In this document: in pieces, positions 1 through 7,301 of the stretch
Numbering within the stretch: position 1 is the stretch's first letter
How the letters are laid out: the number at the start of each line of letters is the position of its first letter
Assembly (NCBI RefSeq): GCF_007845635.1
Contig: NZ_SELG01000041.1
Coordinates: 310,001 to 374,000 of the forward strand
Source of the DNA: Apibacter muscae
GTDB lineage: Bacteria > Bacteroidota > Bacteroidia > Flavobacteriales > Weeksellaceae
Reading direction: 5' to 3'
Length of the DNA: 64,000 nucleotides
Translations under genes and position numbers: made by a program
Notes under the pieces: generated by a model
The model's database searches: none
The model's input: only the letters and a program-made list of their open reading frames with translations
What the model was told of the DNA's origin: nothing

Positions 1-892
1 GTTCCTTACTTCGGTCGCTGATTGCTCCTAAGTATCCCGAGGATCCTGCAATTTGTCCGTTGATTTCTTGTAGCACAATTGCCAAAGTTTCTAAGTTTAG
101 TTGTTGTGCTAGAGCTTCGTTTCTCCATTGGTAGTTCTCTAAACGTAGCTCTTTACCTTTTTTATCTCTCTTAATGCCTACTAACTGCAAGGGCTCTTTT
201 AATATAGCCCATGTTTGAGTTTTATTTCTGCCTTTAATATTTTCTTTAAGTTCATCCGTCAATATTTCTGAATAAAACTGTTTTTGAAATTCCCAAACGC
301 GTAAAAATTCATTTTCTAAATCGGATCGATAAAATTCAGGAATTGAAAAGTTTTTATGTAAAGAATTTTGGTAAACGTATTGCCCCGGGGTTAAATGATC
401 CTCGTATAATTTTTTAGCTATTTCCATTCCGTCGATCAATTGACCGTCTTCTGTAATATTCACTTTCCGACTACTCTTGTAACCTCTTTTTTTATTTATG
501 GCTAATAAAACTCTTGCAAAATCTGTAAGGCTTAAAACTTCCTGAGCAGCTTTGGCACGTAGTTCACAAATTTGGAAAGTTGTATTTTTACCATTTTCTG
601 CTAATATGGTTGAGGAAACTATAAAATGATTTTCTGTAAGTAATTGGATAAGATTTTCTCTACGTAGCTTATAGCGTTGTAGATTTCTTCGAGCCGATCG
701 TGCTTGAGCTCTTACTGCATTGGTAGTAATTGGTTTTCCCTTTTCAAAATTGGTTTGCTCATCCACCGTTAAAGGGTTTACCCTTACTCCTACTTTTACT
801 ATGGAAGATTTTTCATTTGTATCTTCCGCTTCTTTAACCAACGCCCATCCGATGGATGTAGTCCCTAAATCCAGACCTAAAATATGTTTCAT
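1..892 (-). CDS. cas9: Type II-C CRISPR effector nuclease Cas9, N-terminal part (runs off left edge)
   Basis: The minus strand is open from an ATG at 892 to the window edge, giving 297 codons without a stop. The protein begins MKHILGLDLGTTSIGWALV, the RuvC-I motif with its catalytic Asp (residue 8). Around residues 60-80 is an arginine-rich bridge helix (RAQARSARRNLQRYKLRREN), followed by the REC-lobe block FQICELRAKAA and the NKKRGYKSSRK block typical of Bacteroidota Cas9. The HNH, RuvC-II/III and PAM-interacting parts lie outside the window, so the variant and integrity of the full gene cannot be judged; the visible part is intact. Cas9 uses a crRNA:tracrRNA duplex to cut invading DNA. The divergent tracrRNA at 985-1052 supports the call. 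cas1, cas2 and the array would be expected beyond the left edge. Confidence 0.96.
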   Translation of the reverse strand, partial: MKHILGLDLGTTSIGWALVKEAEDTNEKSSIVKVGVRVNPLTVDEQTNFEKGKPITTNAVRAQARSARRNLQRYKLRRENLIQLLTENHFIVSSTILAENGKNTTFQICELRAKAAQEVLSLTDFARVLLAINKKRGYKSSRKVNITEDGQLIDGMEIAKKLYEDHLTPGQYVYQNSLHKNFSIPEFYRSDLENEFLRVWEFQKQFYSEILTDELKENIKGRNKTQTWAILKEPLQLVGIKRDKKGKELRLENYQWRNEALAQQLNLETLAIVLQEINGQIAGSSGYLGAISDRSKE

Positions 893-973
893 AAATATGT
901 GAATAATATATTATATTGACACAATATACATAAATATTTATCTTTAATAGGTATTCATTTAAAAAAATTTATC

Positions 974-981
974 TATATTTG
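974..981 (+). promoter_or_regulatory. -7 promoter box (TATATTTG) for the tracrRNA
   Basis: An exact match to the Bacteroidota TAnnTTTG -7 consensus ends at 981. The predicted start, about four or five bases on, falls at the first base of the antirepeat. No convincing -33 TTTG box is seen upstream. Confidence 0.7.
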
Positions 982-984
982 CAG

Positions 985-1052
985 TGAAAGGACTCACAAT
1001 AAGGATTATTCCGTTGTGAAAACATTTAAGACGGGGCAACTCGTCTTTTTTT
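985..1052 (+). ncRNA. Putative tracrRNA of the type II-C CRISPR-Cas9 system
   Basis: A short RNA of about 68 nt divergent from cas9. From 5' to 3' it contains an antirepeat (GAAAGGACTCACAA, 986-999), a nexus hairpin with GGA/TCC closing TTAT (1003-1012), an unpaired linker (GAAAACATTTA), and an intrinsic terminator with a GCAA tetraloop (1029-1046) and a T run. The antirepeat is complementary to a repeat starting TTGTG and carrying CTTTC a few bases on, as known flavobacterial II-C repeats do (GTTGTG...CTTTCA). The array is not in the window, so pairing with the actual repeat cannot be tested. The 5' end is inferred from the promoter box. Confidence 0.8.
1029..1052 (+). terminator. Intrinsic terminator of the tracrRNA
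   Basis: A 7-bp stem AGACGGG/CTCGTCT (one G-T pair) is capped by a GCAA (GNRA) tetraloop and followed by seven T's (1046-1052). It doubles as the 3' structural hairpin of the tracrRNA. Confidence 0.85.
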
Positions 1053-1262
1053 ATTGAAATTATTTTAAGTTTTTGAAATTCTAAGCCAGTTTTAGTCTTA
1101 ATTCCTTCCATTGTTAATGATTACAATTATTTAAATAATTGCCTATTATATCCTAAACCAAAGTAGTAGATATAAACTCGGATGTTTATTTAATTCATTT
1201 ATAGATCTAATGTTTAAAAAAACTCTTATTTTTATAAAAATTTATCTCCACTCACATAAATT
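1053..1262. other. Intergenic, no gene recognised
   Basis: About 210 AT-rich bases between the tracrRNA terminator and the GNAT gene. No CRISPR repeat, tRNA or plausible reading frame was seen, and no exact TAnnTTTG box close to the GNAT start. Confidence 0.5.
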
Positions 1263-1778
1263 ATGGAATTAACATTTAGAAAAGCAAACAAGGAAGACAT
1301 TGAAGTTATTTGGGAAATATTACAACAAGCCATCGCAAGAAGAAAAGCTGAGGGTAGTAAACAATGGCAAGATGGATATCCTAACCCTCAGGTGATTGAA
1401 AAGGATATTGACTCTAATGCAGGATATGTACTGGTAAACGATGGAAAAGTGGTTGGGTATTGTGCTCTTTTCATCAATGATGAACCTGCTTATAGTAATA
1501 TTGTAGGAAATTGGCTTAGTAATGGTGACTTTGTAGCTTTTCATCGTGTAGCAATATCAGAAAACTATTTGGGCAAAGGTTTAGCTAAGAAAATGATGAG
1601 TTTTATTAAAGAATTTGCAATAAATAATAATATACAGAGCATTAAAGCAGATACTAATTTTGACAATGCTGGCATGCTAGCCATTTTTAATAAATTAGGA
1701 TATAAATTTTGTGGAGAGGTTACCTTTAGAGGTGCTTCTAGAAAAGCTTTTGAGAAGCTATTAATTCTTGAGAATTAA
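1263..1778 (+). CDS. GNAT family N-acetyltransferase
   Basis: A 171-residue, single-domain Gcn5-related acetyltransferase, the usual length for this family. The acetyl-CoA pyrophosphate-binding motif lies at residues 101-108 (NYLGKGLA), just after the beta-4 strand (FHRVAI). The C-terminal half has the NAGMLAIFNKLGYKFCGE block, which in these enzymes closes the fold. It presumably transfers acetyl from acetyl-CoA to an amine, but the substrate cannot be read from the sequence. The gene stands alone, convergent with the YhcH-like gene, and its stop codon lies inside a hairpin (1755-1784). Confidence 0.9.
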   Translation: MELTFRKANKEDIEVIWEILQQAIARRKAEGSKQWQDGYPNPQVIEKDIDSNAGYVLVNDGKVVGYCALFINDEPAYSNIVGNWLSNGDFVAFHRVAISENYLGKGLAKKMMSFIKEFAINNNIQSIKADTNFDNAGMLAIFNKLGYKFCGEVTFRGASRKAFEKLLILEN

Positions 1779-1784
1779 TAGCTT
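1755..1784 (+). terminator. Hairpin over the GNAT stop codon
   Basis: Perfect 14-bp arms AAGCTATTAATTCT / AGAATTAATAGCTT (1755-1768 and 1771-1784) with a 2-base loop. No T run follows directly, so it is a terminator-like structure between convergent genes rather than a classic intrinsic terminator. Confidence 0.5.
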
Positions 1785-1811
1785 AATTAAATTATTTTAG
1801 TCCTAGTGATT

Positions 1812-2264
1812 TTAAGGTATCACTTTTATTTTTATAACCAACTTAAGAATATTACCTTCCCCTAGACATGGAGCATGCGCATCTAGTGGAAAAAAAATTA
1901 CAAAATTTTCAGGTTGTAATTCAAAAGTGAATGAATAATGATCTTTAAAATACTGAATATCTTCTATTTCATCATATTCAGTCAATGGATTTCTTAATAT
2001 AGAGCGGGGAGCCCAGCCAAACATTTCCGTTTTTGAAAAGGGCACTTGTATATCTATGTATTGATTGTGTGCTTCTAAGTGGGTATTTTCAATTGTACCC
2101 ATAGCACTTTCATTAATTATAGCAAAAATATCCTGATTCTGTATAGGAAAGGTTCCCATTTTTAAATTATTCATATCTAAATTTTGTATGTAATCAAAAG
2201 CTTTAGTAAACATGGGATGTAAAGCTGAATACTTAGATATGTTATGAATGGTGTCTATAATCAT
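1812..2264 (-). CDS. YhcH/YjgK/YiaL (DUF386, NanQ/TabA-type) family protein
   Basis: A 150-residue cupin-like protein of the YhcH/TabA family, full length. The conserved metal-site blocks are visible: LEAHNQYIDIQ (63-73) and FFPLDAHAPCL (124-134), followed by the terminal KLVIKIKV strand. E. coli YhcH (NanQ) interconverts sialic-acid anomers, and TabA and YiaL act in related sugar or biofilm contexts; which applies here is not decided by the sequence. It is monocistronic, with a TATATTTG box at 2293-2300. A sialyltransferase-like gene lies 36 kb away, so a sialic-acid role is possible but unproven. Confidence 0.88.
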   Translation of the reverse strand: MIIDTIHNISKYSALHPMFTKAFDYIQNLDMNNLKMGTFPIQNQDIFAIINESAMGTIENTHLEAHNQYIDIQVPFSKTEMFGWAPRSILRNPLTEYDEIEDIQYFKDHYSFTFELQPENFVIFFPLDAHAPCLGEGNILKLVIKIKVIP

Positions 2265-2292
2265 AATTACTTTTACACATAGTTGTAATCTA

Positions 2293-2300
2293 CAAATATA
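2293..2300 (-). promoter_or_regulatory. -7 promoter box for the YhcH-like gene
   Basis: TATATTTG on the minus strand, 28 bases upstream of the ATG at 2264. Confidence 0.6.
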
Positions 2301-2460
2301 GTTAATCTTTTTTTATGTAATTTTTTTTAATCTATCTTGTAAAAGTCAAACATTGAATTAATTTTGCCAGCCGTTAAGGTTTTTAATATAAATCTATTCT
2401 TAGTATTATATATGAAGATTTTAATTTAGGAAAGGACTAATTTATATAGATAAAAGTAAA

Positions 2461-3777
2461 ATGAAAGAGAAAAATCCAAGGGTGGTATTACAAATCAATG
2501 AGCGCCCCAAGTTCTTGCAATGGATACTATTAAGCATACAGCATTTATTTGCAATGTTTGGCTCAACCGTATTGGTACCAGCTTTAACAGGAATGAGTCC
2601 AGCCGTTGCTTTGGTATCCAGCGGTATAGCTACCCTTACTTTTATTGTTATTACAAGAGGAAAAGTTCCTTCTTATTTAGGTTCTTCTTTTGCTTTTATA
2701 AATCCTATTTTAGTAGCGAAAAGTTTAGCTACTGATCCTAATTCTGGAGTAGGTTCCGGAGATTTTTTAGTGGGCTGTTTTTTTGTGGGTCTCACCTATG
2801 CTTGCGTAGCCTTAGTTATATCTAAAGTGGGCACCCAATGGCTCATGAAACTGCTCCCTCCTATTGTTGTAGGACCGGTGATTATGGTTATTGGCTTAGG
2901 ATTAGCCTCTACTGCCGTAGGTATGGTAACGAATAACATTGACACACAGGGATACGATTTAAAATACGTTGCGGTTGGATTTGTTACGTTAACAATAACC
3001 ATACTTGTTGCTGTATTTACTAAAGGTTTTTTAAGTGTTATTCCGGTATTAATAGGCATAGTAGGTGGATACATATTTTCTTCTTTACTGGGCCTGGTAA
3101 ATTTTACTACAGTTTTACAGGCTGATTGGTTTGAAGTTCCTCCTTTTACTTTTCCATTTATAGATTATACGCCGGGCATCTCTACTCGTATTCTATTACT
3201 TATGATTCCCGTATCTATAGTACCTATTGCTGAACATATAGGTCATCAATTGGTGTTAAGCAAAGTTGTTGATAAAGATTTAATCAAAGACCCTGGATTG
3301 GATAAATCTATGTTGGGAGATGGGGTTGCAACCATGTTTGCGGCTCTATTAGGTGGACCACCCAATACCACTTATGGGGAAAATATTGGTGTTCTTGCCA
3401 TAACTAGAGCTTATAGCATATACCTTTTTATTGGAGCAGCTATCTTTGCTATATTATTTGGTTTTTGTGGTAAGATAGCAGCGGTATTAAGTACTATTCC
3501 TACCCCAGTTATGGGCGGAGTTTCTATTCTTCTTTTCGGGATTATAGCTTCTAGTGGATTACGTATGTTGGTAGAAAATAAAGTTGATTTTAGCCTGAAA
3601 CGTAATTTAATAATTGCTTCGGTTATCTTAGTGATTGGTATAGGGGGTGCCGCTATACATGTTGGCGATTTATTTTCATTGGAAGGCATGGCCTTAGCCT
3701 CAATTATTGGAATTGTGCTTAATCAAATTCTTCCGGGTAAAGAATCCATAGATTTCAAACAAATGTTTAAAGAATAA
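2461..3777 (+). CDS. uraA: Uracil permease (NCS2 / nucleobase:cation symporter-2)
   Basis: 438 residues, close to E. coli UraA (429). It is an inner-membrane protein of about 14 hydrophobic segments that imports uracil with protons. The two substrate/proton-binding glutamates of UraA are matched by E258 (PVSIVPIAEHIGHQL) and E307 (TTYGENIGVLA). Other NCS2 signatures are the N-terminal QHLFAMFGSTVLVP and GSSFAFI. It stands alone; no purine-riboswitch-like element precedes it, which agrees with a pyrimidine rather than purine substrate. Xanthine transport by a close relative cannot be fully excluded. Confidence 0.92.
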   Translation: MKEKNPRVVLQINERPKFLQWILLSIQHLFAMFGSTVLVPALTGMSPAVALVSSGIATLTFIVITRGKVPSYLGSSFAFINPILVAKSLATDPNSGVGSGDFLVGCFFVGLTYACVALVISKVGTQWLMKLLPPIVVGPVIMVIGLGLASTAVGMVTNNIDTQGYDLKYVAVGFVTLTITILVAVFTKGFLSVIPVLIGIVGGYIFSSLLGLVNFTTVLQADWFEVPPFTFPFIDYTPGISTRILLLMIPVSIVPIAEHIGHQLVLSKVVDKDLIKDPGLDKSMLGDGVATMFAALLGGPPNTTYGENIGVLAITRAYSIYLFIGAAIFAILFGFCGKIAAVLSTIPTPVMGGVSILLFGIIASSGLRMLVENKVDFSLKRNLIIASVILVIGIGGAAIHVGDLFSLEGMALASIIGIVLNQILPGKESIDFKQMFKE

Positions 3778-3788
3778 ACATTTGTTTG
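3756..3788 (+). terminator. Long hairpin spanning the uraA stop codon
   Basis: Perfect 14-bp arms CAAACAAATGTTTA (3756-3769) and TAAACATTTGTTTG (3775-3788), loop AAGAA. The TAA stop is the first triplet of the right arm. One wobble and two more pairs extend the stem. Only a weak T-rich tail follows. Confidence 0.6.
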
Positions 3789-3829
3789 GAAATATTTAAT
3801 TTTAAATATATGTTATTCATAAACCATTA

Positions 3830-4426
3830 TTATAATTGAATGATTTCTCCTCCTTTTTCTTGAAAATTTATTTTTATTTCATTAAAATTAAGTGGATTTA
3901 TAGCAATGGTTGCATTCTCAATAATAGAAGTTTTAAAACCAAGATCTAAGGCATCTTTGGCTGTATAATACACACAAAAATCTGCCGCTAAACCGCAAAC
4001 ATGTATTTCTTTTATTTTTTTTGCTTTTAAGTATTCTTCTAAGCCTGTACTTTTCTTTTTTCCATTATCAAAAAAACCGCTGTAACTATCAATATTTTCA
4101 TCCATGCCCTTTCTAAAAATAGCTTCTATTAAGTTTTGATTTAATAACGATGAAAATTCTGCGCCTTGGGTTCCTTGCACACAATGTTCTGGCCATAAGG
4201 TTTGATATAAACCTTCCAATATAATTTGGTCAAATATTTTATTTTCAGGATGTTGTGTTGCAAAACTTTTATGATTTTTTGGATGCCAATCTTGGGTTGC
4301 TACCACCAAATCATATTTCGCTTGAATACTATTTATTTTGGGTATAATAGCGTTGCCATTTTCAACAGCCAAACTCCCATCGGGTAGGAAGTCATTTTGC
4401 ATGTCAACAATAATAAGTGCTTTCAT
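3830..4426 (-). CDS. pncA: Nicotinamidase/pyrazinamidase
   Basis: 198 residues, an isochorismatase-fold amidase that converts nicotinamide to nicotinate for NAD salvage. The catalytic triad is visible as D8 (VDMQNDF), K106 (FRKGMD) and C151 (GLAADFCV). The metal ligands are D46, H48 and H52 in TQDWHPKNH. Length and motif spacing match E. coli PncA. It is a single gene with a TAAATTTG box at 4447-4454, divergent from the CD225 gene. Confidence 0.95.
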   Translation of the reverse strand: MKALIIVDMQNDFLPDGSLAVENGNAIIPKINSIQAKYDLVVATQDWHPKNHKSFATQHPENKIFDQIILEGLYQTLWPEHCVQGTQGAEFSSLLNQNLIEAIFRKGMDENIDSYSGFFDNGKKKSTGLEEYLKAKKIKEIHVCGLAADFCVYYTAKDALDLGFKTSIIENATIAINPLNFNEIKINFQEKGGEIIQL

Positions 4427-4446
4427 AGTTCTAGTGATTAGATCTT

Positions 4447-4454
4447 CAAATTTA
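4447..4454 (-). promoter_or_regulatory. -7 promoter box for pncA
   Basis: TAAATTTG on the minus strand, 20 bases upstream of the ATG at 4426. Confidence 0.6.
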
Positions 4455-4496
4455 ATTGTTTTTCAACGATTATTAATTTCTTTTTAAATAATCACT

Positions 4497-4504
4497 TATA
4501 TTTG
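4497..4504 (+). promoter_or_regulatory. -7 promoter box for the CD225-DUF2752 pair
   Basis: TATATTTG, 51 bases upstream of the ATG at 4556. Transcription would start just before the tandem repeat at 4518-4550, placing that repeat in the mRNA leader. Confidence 0.6.
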
Positions 4505-4517
4505 TTATTTAAAGTTT

Positions 4518-4550
4518 AACGTAACACTACTATAAACGTAACACTACTAT
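4518..4550 (+). repeat. Two 16-bp direct repeats in the leader of the CD225 gene
   Basis: AACGTAACACTACTAT occurs at 4518-4533 and again, identically, at 4535-4550, separated by one A. The repeat lies between the -7 box and the start codon. Confidence 0.9.
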
Positions 4551-4555
4551 TAGAT

Positions 4556-4897
4556 ATGCAGTATAACGATAATTTTTATTCAGATTCTGAATTTGATCAA
4601 TTAAATAGTACTCCTATTCTTCCTAATACTCATATGCCTTTAGCAATTATTGCAACCTTTATTTCTTGTTGTTCTTTTAATTGTTTAAGTTTAATTTTAG
4701 GAATAATAGCAATTGTTTATGCTAATCAAGTTAAAGATAAATTTATTCTTCAAGATTATTTGGGGGCTAAAAGATCTTCTCAAACGGCTAAGATTCTATC
4801 TCTTATTGCCATTGGATTATTTGCCATAGGTTTAATTATCAATATTATTTTTCCTATATTTTTTAATACCATAAAAGGAATTTTAAATTTGGACTAA
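4556..4897 (+). CDS. CD225/dispanin family membrane protein
   Basis: A 113-residue protein with a polar N-terminus of about 30 residues, then two hydrophobic segments (about 30-58 and 80-108). The intervening loop and the CCSFNCLSLILGIIAIVYANQVKDK block are typical of bacterial CD225 proteins. It has no catalytic motif, and its function in bacteria is not established. It is followed 50 bases later by a DUF2752 gene on the same strand, a pairing common in Bacteroidota, so the two probably act together in the inner membrane. Confidence 0.8.
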   Translation: MQYNDNFYSDSEFDQLNSTPILPNTHMPLAIIATFISCCSFNCLSLILGIIAIVYANQVKDKFILQDYLGAKRSSQTAKILSLIAIGLFAIGLIINIIFPIFFNTIKGILNLD

Positions 4898-4947
4898 TTC
4901 GCCTATGTAGACCTTGTGCGCATAGATGTTTTTAAAGTTTTTAGAGA

Positions 4948-5364
4948 ATGAAAAAAGGTTTTAAATTTTTAATATGGTTGATATTCCTATTCTCGCTTTT
5001 ATTTTTAGTCCTTTTTTATTATTATATAAATCCAGAAGAAACTAATTTAGGTTTTACTTGCTCATTTAAGGAATTTACGGGTTTAAACTGTCCGGGATGT
5101 GGAGGACAAAGAGCTTTTCATTTCCTTCTACATGGTGAATTTTGGAAAGCTTTGCAGTACAATATATTTATTTATTTTATTCCTTTATTTATATATCTAT
5201 TATATGTAATTATAGAAGTTTATTTATTTAAAAATAAAAAATTTCAGCAAGGTTTTATATTTTCAAAACGGTTGGGGCAAATAGTATTAATTGTAATAAT
5301 TCTTTATACAATTCTAAGAAATATTCCTTGTAAACCTTTTATATTTCTTTCTCCTCCTAAATAA
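4948..5364 (+). CDS. DUF2752 domain membrane protein
   Basis: 138 residues with three predicted membrane segments (about 5-27, 72-93, 110-127). The DUF2752 hallmark is clear: FTGLNCPGCGGQRAFHFLLHGEFWKAL, with the CPGCGGQRA cysteine pair and a following small helix. The biochemical function is unknown. It is the second gene of a two-gene unit with the CD225 gene and ends at a strong bidirectional terminator. Confidence 0.88.
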   Translation: MKKGFKFLIWLIFLFSLLFLVLFYYYINPEETNLGFTCSFKEFTGLNCPGCGGQRAFHFLLHGEFWKALQYNIFIYFIPLFIYLLYVIIEVYLFKNKKFQQGFIFSKRLGQIVLIVIILYTILRNIPCKPFIFLSPPK

Positions 5365-5377
5365 AATTATATTTCTA

Positions 5378-5422
5378 TAAATAAATAAAAAACGCTTTTT
5401 AAAAGCGTTTTTTATTTATTTA
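5378..5422. terminator. Bidirectional terminator between DUF2752 gene and tpiA
   Basis: Perfect 22-bp arms (5378-5399 and 5401-5422) around the core ACGCTTTT/AAAAGCGT, with A/T tracts on both sides. It serves both convergent genes. Confidence 0.9.
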
Positions 5423-5429
5423 ATATTAC

Positions 5430-6188
5430 TTATAAATCTGAATATGTCTGAATCAGAGCTCCAAAATCCTTAATATTTAAGGATGCTCCGCCAATTAATC
5501 CACCGTCAACATCAGGTTTAGAAAAAATTTCTTTGGCATTGGCTGGTTTAACACTTCCTCCATATAAAATAGAAATTTCATCAGCAATTTCTTTTCCGTA
5601 TTTTTCTGCTATTAATGAACGAATATACGCATGAATTTCTTGTGCTTGTTCTGGGGTAGCTGTCTCTCCTGTACCTATAGCCCAAACCGGTTCGTAAGCG
5701 ATCACTACTTTTTTAATTTCCTCTGGGGACAATTGAAAAAGAGCAACTTCTGTTTGTTTTTTTACAACTTCAAAGTGTTTTCCTGACTTTCTTTCCTCTA
5801 ATAATTCTCCGTTACAAAAAATTGGAGTTAAACCATTTTCTAAAGCAATTTTAACCTTAGCTCCAATTTGCTCATCGGTTTCTTTATGGTATTGTCTTCT
5901 TTCGGAATGTCCAATGATAGCTCCATCTACATGAACAGATTTAAGCATTTCTGCTGAAATTTCTCCCGTATAAGCCCCTGACTGATGTTCTGAAACATCT
6001 TCAGCATAAATATTTAAATTTTCATATTTTTCTTTAGCATTCGCTAAATATAGGTAAGGAATTCCTACAACTACTTCACATTTAGGATCGTTAGTTTTTA
6101 CGTAAGAATCTATTTCAGCTAATAAAGTATTGGCTTCAGAAAGCGTTTTATTCATTTTCCAGTTTCCAGCAACTATTTTTTTTCTCAT
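5430..6188 (-). CDS. tpiA: Triose-phosphate isomerase
   Basis: 252 residues, the normal length for this TIM-barrel enzyme, which interconverts dihydroxyacetone phosphate and glyceraldehyde 3-phosphate in glycolysis. Catalytic residues are K11 (NWKMNK), H94 (IIGHSERR) and E166 (AYEPVWAIGTG); the phosphate-binding YGGSV and GGLIGGASL motifs follow. It is the last gene of the DUF1599-DoxX-tpiA operon, 18 bases after the DoxX gene, an order seen in many flavobacteria. Confidence 0.98.
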   Translation of the reverse strand: MRKKIVAGNWKMNKTLSEANTLLAEIDSYVKTNDPKCEVVVGIPYLYLANAKEKYENLNIYAEDVSEHQSGAYTGEISAEMLKSVHVDGAIIGHSERRQYHKETDEQIGAKVKIALENGLTPIFCNGELLEERKSGKHFEVVKKQTEVALFQLSPEEIKKVVIAYEPVWAIGTGETATPEQAQEIHAYIRSLIAEKYGKEIADEISILYGGSVKPANAKEIFSKPDVDGGLIGGASLNIKDFGALIQTYSDL

Positions 6189-6206
6189 TTTAAATTCAAA
6201 TATTTA

Positions 6207-7301
6207 TTATAATTTTTCAATTTTTTTTAAGGATGGAAAGTCATCCCCATGATATTTAGCAACTACTATTCCTTTTTTTAATACCATAAATCCTGGATTA
6301 CTTCTATTGATAGTTTTTATGGTGGTTTGGTCTGATATACATGCGTTTGGAATTCTTAATTTTTGTGGATCATTAGCCATAAGTACGTACTTAAGCCTTT
6401 TAACTTTTAAATCCGAAATAATTTTTTTAAGCTTTGCTTTTTCTAATAAACTCATTTTTTCTGCATAAGGCACCGTAATCACCACTATTTTATTTTCTTC
6501 TAAAATGGATTCTGTTCGATCTTGACCTCCACAATCAATAATAAAGTCATGCACAGAGGGTAAAACTCCTTCTTTAATTATTTTAATATCAGAATTTTTA
6601 ATCTTCCAAGTTAATGTATCAGCCCATATATTTGAATTAATATACTCATCAGAAGTCATCCTTTTCTCTTCTTTATTTTTTAAATTTTCTAAGGTATATA
6701 CAATGGATTCAACCTGTGGACTTCCGTCTTGCATGCCTTTTTTTAAATCTTTTCCAACAGCATAAGGTCTAAAATCTATAATTGGTAAATGAGCAATTCC
6801 TTGGTAAGCCACTACTATACATAGAATTAATGACAATATAACTATTATTTTATTTGTTTTGTATTTTAAAAATGGTTTTATAAATCTGATTTGCCTTACT
6901 AAAAATATAATCATTACTAATAGGATAATGTCTTTAATAAAAGACATCCAAGGGGTTAACTTTAAAGCATCTCCAAAACAACCGCAATCTGTTACTTTAT
7001 TAAAATAGGCGGAATAAAAGGTTAAAAAAGTAAAAAACACGATAAGTGTAAGAAGTAAATATACTGTTAATCTTTTCCACATTCCTAAGAGTAACAACAC
7101 CCCTACTAACACTTCAAGAATTACAAATAGAATTGAAAGGGGCAATGCAAAGTTTTCTAATATTGGAATGTTAAATACTCCGGGTCCAAAATACTCTTCT
7201 AATTTATAAGAAAACCCTATGGGATCAATGGTTTTTACAAATCCTGATATAATAAAAATAATCCCTACAATAATTCTAACTAAATGGGTGATATATTTCA
7301 T
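6207..7301 (-). CDS. DoxX-like (BT_3928-type) inner-membrane protein
   Basis: 364 residues. The N-terminal ~130 residues form four membrane helices of the DoxX/MauE type, with a CGC motif in VTDCGCFGDALKL that suggests a redox role. A fifth hydrophobic segment (about 150-170) leads to a C-terminal domain of about 190 residues. That domain has a thioredoxin-like layout (VVITVPYAEK, LMANDPQKL, NPGFMVLKKGIVVAKYHGDDFP) but no CxxC. Its start codon overlaps the end of the DUF1599 gene by four bases, so the two are translationally coupled. The function is unproven; quinone-linked or thiol redox chemistry is an inference from the DoxX family. Confidence 0.85.
   Translation of the reverse strand: MKYITHLVRIIVGIIFIISGFVKTIDPIGFSYKLEEYFGPGVFNIPILENFALPLSILFVILEVLVGVLLLLGMWKRLTVYLLLTLIVFFTFLTFYSAYFNKVTDCGCFGDALKLTPWMSFIKDIILLVMIIFLVRQIRFIKPFLKYKTNKIIVILSLILCIVVAYQGIAHLPIIDFRPYAVGKDLKKGMQDGSPQVESIVYTLENLKNKEEKRMTSDEYINSNIWADTLTWKIKNSDIKIIKEGVLPSVHDFIIDCGGQDRTESILEENKIVVITVPYAEKMSLLEKAKLKKIISDLKVKRLKYVLMANDPQKLRIPNACISDQTTIKTINRSNPGFMVLKKGIVVAKYHGDDFPSLKKIEKL

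Noticed and set aside
720-902. A 60-codon frame on the plus strand
   Set aside because: It is a shadow of the cas9 gene, which runs on the minus strand with family-conserved motifs.
893-1262. A CRISPR array next to the tracrRNA
   Set aside because: No repeated 36- or 47-base unit is present; only the antirepeat segment is seen.
2341-2460. A second purine or pyrimidine riboswitch before uraA
   Set aside because: The leader lacks the UUUCUA core and any clear three-stem layout.
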